Assembly (NCBI GenBank): GCA_958510825.1
Contig: OY294048.1
Location: 12,293,589 to 12,357,588, forward strand
Direction: 5' to 3'
Length of the DNA stretch: 64,000 bases
From: Brachypterus glaber
Taxonomy: Eukaryota; Arthropoda; Insecta; Coleoptera; Kateretidae
The notes under the pieces were generated by a model. It saw only the letters and a program-made list of their open reading frames with translations, did not search any database and was not told the DNA's origin. Every line of letters begins with the position of its first letter. Position 1 is the stretch's first letter. A program made the position numbers and the translations under genes. Shown piece by piece: positions 13,301-25,300 of the stretch.

Positions 13301-16300
13301 GTGAAGAATTTGTTAGTAGATCTTTTTTATTTTCCACTAAGAAATTCCTATGTTATTATACTCTTCACAGGTCTATTATAGACTAGCTATAAGGGAACGT
13401 TGAAGTATTACGTAACGCTTCTAGGGGGGTGGTGGGGTCATTTTGGAGTGTTACGCCCATGTTAATGGTATAGGAAAATAGCGTTACAGGGAGGGGTGAG
13501 GGTCCAAAATGATCAAAATTTGCGTTACGTAATACTTGAACGTTCCCTAATAGCTAGAAGTGTTATACAATTGTTTATCTATTTGCGTTTCATAATTACG
13601 TTTTTGTAGTGTTGGTTTGCGTGTTACAATAAGCTTCATTGTAAAACACTATTAGTGTTTTTTTTATTCATTTTAAACAGTTCTGGGGATTTTTTTTTTC
13701 ATAAGTTGGTAACAAAAAAAGAATTAAAATTGACATGACATTTCTAAAAATTTTGATATTCTGTATCCACAGTATCCAAAGATCTAAAAACAAATAAAAT
13801 TCTTATAAAATACACTACTCTACAAAAAATATTTTTTTTTATTTGCCGGGGACCTTTTAGTCGCGTCTGACTATACTTGATATGCTGATTTCGGATCCTT
13901 TTATCTTAAAAAAACGAGCTGATCGAGAAAAACGGATGGTTCCTAAATCATCAAATGCATCAAATATAGCCAGATGCAACTAAAATAGTGTCAGCATATT
14001 TTTGAGTGTTAAGCAGTGTTATTAATGAATATGTTGTGTTGTGTTGTTTTGCGTGTGGTTTTGGGCTGTATTTGACTTTGTTTCAGTTAAGTTCAAGTTA
14101 TTCTACCAAACAGTAGAATTGGAGGTACTCGACAAGCAGGATGAAAGCATTTGAGACACCTATGTACACTGCAGTACATGTTATGTCTTCCTCGTCGAAT
14201 TTTATTTAAAAAATATAAAAATATAAAAATACACTTAAAAAAACTAATTTATAAATTGTTTACAGAGCGTTTTAAATAAATTTTCAAGGCGTTTAAAGAA
14301 ATATTGAACGTGTATATTTGAGGATCTCAACATTCTACAAATGTAATATAAATACATTAAATTTCCCAAATCAGTCATATTGAAATCGTTTAAAACTAAA
14401 GTACTTTATAAGTCAACAGATAAAACAGTATAAAGAACTCTTTTAGATAAATAAAACCCACCGAAGAAAGGCTGAAAATAGTTATTATTTACAACCATTT
14501 AGTAATACATATATACATAAAAGTTGGAAAATTAATTATTATTAACTGCAACTTCCTAAAAAGTTATAAAACACTTGTAGCTAACTTCACGTATGTAACA
14601 TCAAAAATTTGAATTTATTGACTTGAATTTTATGATAAAACAGTTTTAAATAAATTTATTTTTTTACTTGTTTATTTATTCATGATTTATTTTTATAAAA
14701 TAACATCACATATTTTAAGTTATATATTTTTTGGCATTTATGACTTTTTGATTTCCAACTTTATAGGTTATTATATTACTATTTTGGGGTTTAGTTAAAC
14801 ATGATTAACTTTAATTGAAAAAAAAATGCATTATAGTATAACGTACCTAACTTGATATAACAGATAACCAAAAATAGTTTTAAAGTAAGATAAATTCAAG
14901 AATTTTATTTACCTTGGTAGCAATAATTTGTTGACTTGACAGTGTATTTCTTTGGTGTATGCCTACTATAATCAAAATTGTCACTAAGCTTTAGCTAGTG
15001 TATAAATTTACATTTTCTGTTTTTCTTCGTAAACTATAAATAAATAGTTTATTTATTAACTTAATTATATCTTAATAAACGTCAACTATTACAAAATACA
15101 AAATGAACGCACTCATCAAAGACTTAACAAAAAACAAAGTTTATTTTATTGATTTCTATTTAATGTATTATTCTTAATTCAAAAAGCAACATTTTAACAA
15201 CCATCACTGCAATTAAACTTTTCAATATGGCGTCAAAATTAAAATAGTTGTTGTAGTGGGGAAAAATGCAAATATTTTTATGGTTGTAAAAAAATAGTAT
15301 AAAAACCTCGGTTTAACATTTTAATTATCCTTCGGGAATAAGAAACCTCGGCGCTACGCTCCTTGGTCTACTAACTTTCCTTCAGGAAATTAAACAGTAT
15401 CCATGTATCCATTATATGTTTTATTATATAAAATATACTATTTGTCCGCACTTTCTTTTTTTAGTGTTGTCTCGCTTTGAAATATAATGCGCGCATTATT
15501 TGTAATCCCGCGGAATTAAGTACGTTTGTATATAAAGCCCTTTCACATAATTTAGTATATTATGAAATAGTAATTTCACTCTATTCTCTACCTGGATTTA
15601 ATGCAAAACTTTAAGTACTCTTAGAATTAAAATGGCTTGTCTTTGTCAACGTAGATTACGAAAATATGAAAATAATTTCGACTTCCCAAAAGCGAAAGGT
15701 TATGTTTATGCTACTCGCACACTAATTTTTTCTTATTGCTTATTAAATACTAATAATTATTTATAATACAAGGGCAAAAAATTAAATTTTTCGATTGAGA
15801 AGGTTTTTAGAAGCCGAGGGACGGCCGACCCGAGGGTAATAAACCTACGAAATCAAAATTTAACTTTTCTCCCGTATATTATACAATATTTTTTATTCGA
15901 TTGTTACTAATTTTAATAAATTATTGGAATATTCTAAATTAAAACAAATATATTTAATTTTACTGTCTTATTACCTATGCAGTTATCCATTACAAATTGC
16001 TATCCAAACAAATAGCTAGAAAAACAATTGAATCGTTTCTTTTGCGTTCGGTTTCATTTTCATTAGCTTATTATTATTTTGATTCATTTGTGTTAAAACG
16101 TTTTTGTTATGAAAGTGTTAATACTTCTGAAACCGTTCTATAAATATTATAAATATTGAAATTGAAAATTTTGTGTTAGGGCCGCAAAGTTTAAGTTTTC
16201 GCCCACGAATCATGAACAAAAAGTGTCGATTTTCGAATCAATCAATTAACAAGAATTTTAAGTATTGAACTTTGTTCTGCTATTGTTAAGTAACAAGTTA

Positions 16301-19300
16301 AGTAACAAGTTGTATCTAACAAGGGCGTATATGAGGGGGTAATGGGGGTAATTACCTCCCCATAGGACAAAAATATATGTTTTTTTATTGCATTACCCTA
16401 TAAAAAAAATATAAATTTGCCTTTTTTATTTTTAATCCCGGAAACAATATCTAAGATCTTCGTATTAACCCCCCCCCCCATAGAAAAAAAGCATAGTCCT
16501 TGGTATGTTTCTAGGGGTCCAAAATTTACAACACTAGCAAATTCTCCATGCACTGAGAAAATTATCGGAATTTTCCAAAAAAAAATTAGAAAATTTTCTT
16601 TTTCCGATAAACCTAAAATCTTTGAAAAAAAAAATGAAAAAGTTAAATATTTCAATAAAAAAAAAAGTTTAACCACACATAACTTTTTTGTTTTTAAGGG
16701 GATTACTTTTAAAAACAACAGGCATCTTACCCTCATAGAACTTGATTTTTCCTGAATATTCGAGTCGATCGGATTACTCGTTCTTGAGTTATCGTGTCCA
16801 CAAAAAACATGACATAGGACAGATAGACGGACAGACAGACGGACAAACAGACAGACATTTCCAAATTTTCTTATTTTTTCATGAAACACATTTTTATTCA
16901 AGAATTTTTGTCTAGGGCCATTTTTTGACGATTTTGGGAAATTAGAAACTACTTTTTATTACTATTCTAGCGCTACGCGCTGTGAATAGTATAATAACGT
17001 ATTCTGTATTCATAGTAGTGGACGGACCTGAAAAATAATTTTTTATAAAATAGTATTTGTAATGTGTAGAAATCTTAATTAGATAATTACATTAAAATCT
17101 AGAAAACCTTTCCCAATATGATTACTTTTTAGAAATGGAACTTAGTTGGATAGCCATAGCAGCTAAAACATAAAAATAATATTCATTTTTATTTAATAAA
17201 CATTTAATAAAAATTGTTTAAAATTTAATTAAAAAAAAAATAAAGCAAAAATTCTATATTTCGTCAAAGCCGAATAAAACCGTAGTTATAAAATATAAAA
17301 AAATATAAACAGAACTTGGCAGGCATCTCTTTAGAATAATAATCTTGCAGTCTTATATCCCTTCAAAGGATAAAAGAATACTAATTAAATTACTTTTGTC
17401 CCTGCATTGAATAGCGTCTGATAATTATTTCCTTTCAACAAAATTCTGAATAAATTTCCATTTCTTATGTTTATCTGTAAAATAATACTTCTTTTTACTA
17501 AAAAAATGACTGTACGATTAGTCGCATTATTGTATCTATACAGTGTGTGTCTAAAGTCCGCCCCCCTTTATTTTTTAAACGGTTTAAGATATCAACGTTA
17601 AATTTAGAACACTTAAGTAACATAACCAAAATATTTTTTGTTATATATTTGATATGTTTAGGGAACCAAATGGAGACAGTGGAGAAGTAATATATTTTTT
17701 AAATAGAAAGGAGAGTCGTGTGATTCATAATTTTAAAACTTACTGAATTCTCTTTTTGGCCTTATTATTTTTTTTAAATTATTTTGAAGGAGCTCTTTAT
17801 TAATTTGGTTACAAATATTCTATTTAGAATGATTTAAATCATAATATAACACATATTAGCTATATGTTAAGTTTACAACAATTTTATCTTTAAATTCAAT
17901 CTTTATGTAAACATAACCTAACTTTTAGATTTCTGACGAAAAACATTAAAGTTACACAGTGTACGAATAGGTCGCTCCAAAATTATATGAAAAGAAAATT
18001 GCAAAAAGTATTTTCTCGGACATTTTCTTTCGCGGAAATCATTACATCCATAATCGTAAAAAAATTAAAGGTAAAATTTCAATGGAAGTAGGTGTAAATA
18101 CTCTCATGGAAGTATTTAAACTTTATCTTCAAAAGTGGAACGTTTACATGTTTTTTTCCGCCATTTATCCCTCGTATAAAATTTCGAGAGATTTTTCATA
18201 ATAAAAAACAAGTTTTTCGATTATGTATATTACAAAAAAATATCGAAATAGTAGAACGTTTCCATCAATAGAAATAAAACATGAAAATCCTTTTAAGTAA
18301 AATTAATTTCTAATAGAAAAATTGATGTAGCGACACAAAATTATCGAAGGATTTATTGGGTTATCCATTTTCCTTCATAATGGTTTTATTTAGAAAATGT
18401 CTGGTTATTTTCTTTCAAATCGTTCCTTTTAGTTAATTTTAAATGAAAAGCTTGAAATGAAATGGAAAATCTTTAATTTCGTACAGTTCTTTTGTTAATA
18501 GTTATTATTTAAACCTTTTACTCGAATGAATAGAATATATTCTACAAAAAAAGTATAAAATAAACCAGAACGAATACCCTTTCTATATGGTTGGCAATAT
18601 CTTCAAATAAAAAATCGTTCGGTTATATTTTTTTAACTGCAAATTTGTGAAAAGGTGCAAAAAAATGAAGAAATTTTAATACCAAATTTTACGTTGAAAA
18701 ACGAGAAAAAAAGTTTCTATAAACTTTTGTGCTAAACTGCTTCCTAATGGAATATTTCTCTGCTTATAACTCAGGAACGATTTAACTCACTGACATGAAA
18801 ATTTCACTGTTTAGTAAACAGTGTTTATAGTATACTGCATGTAGTATAAAACCATTTAACAATGTTTTAATAACATTAAATTTTTGTGTGCCCCTTAATA
18901 TATCTGTGAAAACTGTTAGTCCGTTCTGGTTAAATATTTATTTTTTTTATGCCATGATATACAGTGTTAGAATTTCCCAAAAAGATGGCCAAAACAGTCG
19001 TACTTTACGTTTACTACCCAAATTAGCGTGAGTTTGAGATTCTCACCGGCTCCGATTTGCCTTTTTCAGTTAATTAATAATTGAAATTTGGCGAAGGCGT
19101 AAGTGAAGCGGACACTCCCTATACCTTGGTTCGAAAGTCAATTAAAGCCGGTGGTTCCCTCTACTACTAGCCCACACAAGTCCTGGACTTAAGGAATGCT
19201 TAATTAAGTAGAATAGTACGAGGTTAATAAAAATGTAAATGTAAAAACCGTTATAAAGTTATATACTAAAAAATATTTTTTAAAAAATGCCCTTTACAGG

Positions 19301-22300
19301 AGCCCTAGCTTTCTTAGAAAGCAATTTAGCACAAAAGTTTATCCAAACTTCTTTACTCATTTTTCGTCGTAAAATATTGTATCTTATTTATTTTGTAATA
19401 CCTACCTATCTCGTATATTTTTGCACTTAAAATAAATTCAACCGAACGATTTATTTAATTTTTGTTGATAAATCATAAAAAGTTTATAAAAAACACAGTT
19501 TCGAAATGGAATTGAACTTAAAAAATGTTTCGGCCCACCGTGATAAGTAAGCTTTAAAAAAATTGTATAATATTATTAACAAAAATATTTTGACCGAAAC
19601 CAAACCGGTGTTAATGAAATTTCAAGGGACGTAAACTACAAAGGTCCTAAATTGTGAATAACACTTTTCATAAAATTTATTTAATAACCACAATATTTTT
19701 ATTTGATGAACAAAAATAGTTATAGTTCTTAGTTGTTAAAACTTCATAGAAAATTAAATCCATTAATCAAAGTTTAGCTTGACTTTAAGACTATGCTTAA
19801 AAAGAAATGAATATAATAAAATTCGGAATTAGGGTACCGAGCTATAGCGCTAGAAACTTTATACATTTTTAATGAGGCTCTTACTCGTTAAACTTAAAAA
19901 GAGGGTTAGAGTCGTGAACTAGTTTTTTACTTTGATGAAAGAAAATAGAATCAAAACACTTGGAAAGAACATTTATTCAAATGACATTAATTTAAAATCT
20001 TTTAAAGTTTGTTTAACGCGGAAAGACCGTTTAGGCAGAGCCCATATGGTTGCCCAGCATCAACATTGCTATTATTTATATATTTATTTATTAGTTTTCT
20101 GGGACCTTACACATGAAAGTATTTTATACCGTATTAGACTGTTATAAATTACCAGATAATATCCCTTTAATGAGGCTCTTACTCGTTAAACTTAAAAGTG
20201 GGTTAGAGTCGTGGACTAGTTTTTTACTTTGATGGAAGAAATATAATCAAACCACTTGGAAAGAATATTTATTCAAATAAAATTAATTTAACAGCCTTTG
20301 AAAGTGGTTTGACACGGAAAGACCGTTTAGGCGGAGCCAATATGGTTGTCCAGCATCAACATTGCTATTACTTATTTATTTATTTATTAGTTTTCTAGGA
20401 CCTTACACCTTTTAATATTGCCGTAATCCTACTGTTTTAACTGTTTTTTATGTATAAGGCAACATTAGCTATATCCAAGCATGGTCACTTAATATCTACA
20501 TCTTATAAATAAAAGAAAAAAAAATGATATTCTGCATATGCGAATAGAAACGAATTAAAACATGTTACGCATTTGCAAATAGTATCTAATTAAAAATGAT
20601 ATTCCGCATATGCAAACAGAAACGAATTAAATCGGATACGCATTTGCAAATAGTATCTTATTAAAAATAATATTCCGCGTATGCGAATAGAAATGAATTA
20701 AAACATGTTACGCATTTGCAAATAGTATCAAATTAAAATCAATATTCCGCATATTCGAATAGAAACGAATTAAAATATGTTACGCGTTTGCAAATAGAAA
20801 CGAATTAAAATATGATATTCCGCATATGCAAATTAAAATGAATTAAATTTAAATAGCAAATTAAAACATGTTAACTAACTGAAACGAATTGAAACGGATT
20901 AATATTAATAATTTGCTGCAAATTTGCTGAAATAATTCAAACTAATTCAAACGGGTTAAAAATATTTTATTTTTTATCCGTTTGAATCTGAATTTTTTTA
21001 TAGGGTAGTGATGTGCCTACACCCCATTTTTTTACTCAACTAACTATGCTATTTTTTACTACCAGTTTCGATAATATCCCTTTTAAAATTAAAATTTTCA
21101 TGAAAGTAAACATCAATTAAATGAATAAACAAGCACTCTGGTTTTGCATTTAAAAATAAACCGAAATCATTAATAAATTCAATACACAGTGTATTAAATT
21201 AATAAAAATTTATATTAAATAATTTTAAATTTACATATTAAGTTATGTACCTATTAATAATGCATTTTAGGTGCTAAGAACAAAATCAAACAATATATAG
21301 GCCAATCAAACCTTGCATTTTTAGTTTATTGACCAATCAGATCAAAATGAATCTGATAATTTTTGCACATGTGCAATTATCACTTGGTTAGTAGTAGTAG
21401 TAGTAGTAAATTTTTGGGTTGGCCAAAGCTGGACAACTAGGCAATTTCTGGCCCTTTTTGTCACCCCAGGCAATCCCAGCCATTTACTAATTTGAGTTCT
21501 CCTTGAACCTGCCCGTCCTTTCAATAAAGGTCAGGATATTGGCCCAGGGGAGATCTCTTAGTTCTTTTTGGTTGAGTCTTTGAGTTTCAAAGACTTGCAA
21601 CCTGATCCTGTCGTATCTGACACACTCGGCTAAGTAATGAGAGGATGTTTCATCATCTCCGCACTCTGGGCATAGCGGACTCTCTAGAATCCTCATTGTT
21701 GCCAGGTGCTTCCTTAGCTTGCAATGGCCTGTGAGGACCCCTACCAGTCGGTCTTTGATTTGCTTGGGCCAGCCAGGAAGTCCCTAGCTTGCCGGCAACC
21801 GTCGACCGCCCCACATTGCTCCTTTAGCTTGGTATAAGCCCAGTCATCGAGAGCGGTCTTTACATGCTTCCTTGTAACACACAATATAGGTTCCGGCCCC
21901 GTGCAGGCTATCCCTGATCCGAGTCTTGCAAGTTCATCACTTGGTTACCATGGAAACAAGAAACTGACATCTTAATAAATGTTATATTTTTGCAAAATGT
22001 GAAGCTTACCTTTAGTTGATTTATTTTTATTGATAAGCAATATAAATGATTATTTTATTACCAAACCATCCTAGGTATAAACATTAATTAATTTCAGATA
22101 TTATATTATATTTTATGCACTTTCCATCTTAAAAGCTTTAAATCACTGATATTCATAAATTTTAATTTATTTAATTGAATATTTGTATTAAAAACAGGCC
22201 ACTCAAAACTAATTTAAACACTTATTTATTAAAAATATATTTACAGTAAAGAAGTAAATAATTTACTTCTTTTAAATGACGGAAATCAAAACATCAAATG

Positions 22301-25300
22301 ACTGCGATGGTACCAGTACAGCGTTGCCAAACTTTATTATAAATCGATCTCAAATTGTTTTTTTACGGGTGGAAACAACCGTTATTTTATTTCTTTTTAG
22401 TTAAAACCTATACTTTTTTAACAAAAACAGCAATGATTTTTATTTGAATGCTAAAATATATGATAACAACTATTTTATTGGAATAATCCCAAGCATAAAA
22501 TATCCCTCAAGCAAATTTTAGACTTATCAACATTCGCGAACAAGTGAACATCGTGGTTTTAAAAAGCGCGGCAAATTTGAGATTTAAATTTTTAATTATA
22601 GTTGTAAAGTAATATTGTTGTTTAGTTCTTAAATTTTTAATTTAAATATGAAACAACATTAAACATGTTAAAATTATATACTTCCTTATTTTGTTTGTGA
22701 AATAGTCTTTCAAAATACCATTCGTGCATGTTGAATTATACATAATTTTTTTACTGTATATAAAAAAACATTTTGCTTAACTAAATTCTCGACCTGCGGT
22801 CTCGGAACTTTATAACACGAAAAATGCACTCAAACAATTGCCAAGCAAAATATTTTTTTAATACAGTAAAAAAATTATCGATAATTTAACATGCACTTAT
22901 GATATTACTACTGAAAATTCCGTTGGGACTAACATGTCCTAGTCCGTTCAAAGCAATGTGTAGCATTAATTAGTGCACACTGAAAAGCTTAATTAAGATA
23001 ATTATCGTGTAATCCTCGAAACATGAATCTTAACAAATTCCATTACAAAACAAGGTAATTAGAGTTTTATTAAAAAACGGATCTGAGCTAAATGGGTTAT
23101 ACCCACTAGTATGCTAGTATACCCATAATCTAGAACATATGAGCTTATAAAGGTTTATTATTTAGTTAGTAAAAGTAAAAGTTCCTTAAAACACCATGAC
23201 ATCGTTCAGCTACGACAAATTCAAACCAACCATTTTAAAAACAAAAGAACTGGTAGTTTTTTTGCGCAGATGTTTAATCATATAGTAATGAATACTATAA
23301 TGTATTACTACATGTATATGTTTTATTATAAAACATATAAATGTAGTAATACATGCTAGCAAACTGAAATATTTATGGGACTCATTTTCCCAAAAAATTT
23401 AACTCATACCTGACGTGTTATCGTGTTATCCTTTATAGTTTAGGCTATAAAACTTTTATAGCCTAAACTATAAAGGATCGATAACACATCAGGTATGAGT
23501 TAAATTTTCTGGGAAAATGAGTCCCATAAAGATGTCAGTTTGCTAGCTCCGCGGCTATGTCCTTTTATACATGCCATCATATATTTTTATAAACAAATCT
23601 AAACTAGTTTAGATCACTATCTTTTCGGTTAGAAAAGTAGACAACGCACCATTTGATTACAACATGAGATTTTCCCATAATGTAATACTCGAGAATTGCT
23701 GAAAAAGTTTTCCCAACATCGTAGCATCATCTAGCGGTCACCAAAATCGCTTGTCAGTAAAAAGGTTTTTTTTAAAGACTCGAGCCTGAAAGTTTTATTT
23801 TGCTTTTTAACGGAATTTCAGGATCGATTTTTCCTATTATAAAGGGAAAGTCGGGCCTGAAATTTGAAACTTATAACAAGTATAATAGCCGTTTTTTAAA
23901 TCTTGCAGCTGATTTTAGAAATACCCCTATTTTAGGGAGTTCTTAAGAACTTTATTTTTCTAAAATATCTATATTTATTTGCAGGTCGATCTACGTCACC
24001 TGTCGCAAGTCCAAGACTCAAATCGAATCGAAATGGGCATAGATCTGCAAGACTATTACATATCAGTCGAGTGGGACATAATGCGAGTCCCAGCCGTGCG
24101 CAACGAGAAATTCTACAGCTGTTGCGAGGAACCGTACCCCGATATAATATTCAATATCACCCTGCGTCGAAAAACACTTTTCTATACAGTCAATTTAATC
24201 ATACCATGCGTGGGAATTTCCTTTTTATCTATTTTAGTTTTTTACCTGCCGTCGGATTCGGGAGAAAAAGTGTCGCTCAGTATTTCGATTCTCCTATCCC
24301 TTACTGTGTTCTTTCTCCTATTGGTGGAGATCATTCCGCCGACTTCCCTTACAGTGCCTCTGTTAGGAAAATATTTACTGTTCACCATGTTACTATGTAC
24401 TTTATCGGTCGTGATCACAATAGTGGTGCTCAATGTTAATTTTCGGTCGCCAGTTACTCATAGATTAGCTCCCTGGGTACGATCGGTTTTTATCGAATTT
24501 CTGCCAAAGTTTCTGTTTATCAAACGGCCGAAAAAAGACGACGACGATAACAAAGGTCAAGACAGCATGTTGACAGACGTCATCCAGGTTCCTATGATGG
24601 ACAAATTGAAACCGTTCGACAAGTCCTCTTTCGACAGTTTTGACATGAGTCTTCCACATCCGAGATTTGAAGTTCCTCCTTCATGTTTTGGAGAGCATCC
24701 GTTTCCTTTGCCACTTACTGGGGGGGATGAGGAATTGTACAGTCCTGCTAGTTGCAGGACGAACACATTTGACGGGACTAGTGATGCGAGTCCGTCATTT
24801 GACAAACTTGATCTTCATGATATGGAGAAAACCTTAGCTGATTCTAGATTTATTGCTCAACACGTCAGAAATAAAGACTCTTTTGAAAACGTAAGTATAA
24901 TCCAATATGTCTGGAGGCTTTAGAACTAAGTTCCTCCAGTCATCTTGTATAATCTAAGTGGGCATATACTGCTGTCATAACTAGAACAACGGTAACTATA
25001 ATTACAATTGTAACCTCCACGCAGAATCTATCTGAGTTGATGTGTATTTGTTTTTTGTTGTATGGTTGGTAGAATAAATTTAATTCCCTATGTAAGGTTG
25101 CTATCAAGTTTTAAATTCATTGTCAATACAAACATTATGTTGACGTTTAAAAAAAAATCCAAATAATTATTAAAAAGCAAGAAGAAATTGGCAGCTGTTG
25201 AAAAGATACATGAAGAAACCGGAATTTTTTACATTTTTTAAAATCAAAATTAATGGAGAGTCCCTAGCACAAGCATAGGCTTATTTGGGGCTCTCCATGA

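Noticed and set aside
16398..16901. 167-codon - strand frame and a + strand frame over the same DNA
   Set aside because: Both lie in the dispersed GACG-tract repeat, are low-complexity, and are not kept in the other copies.
19702..19713. FDEQ-coding tttgatgaacaa as a possible Cys-loop exon
   Set aside because: The neighbouring codons (TIFL before, K-stop after) do not fit the YFPFDEQTC context.
24242..24805. Antisense frames over the receptor exon
   Set aside because: Shadows of the real coding strand.
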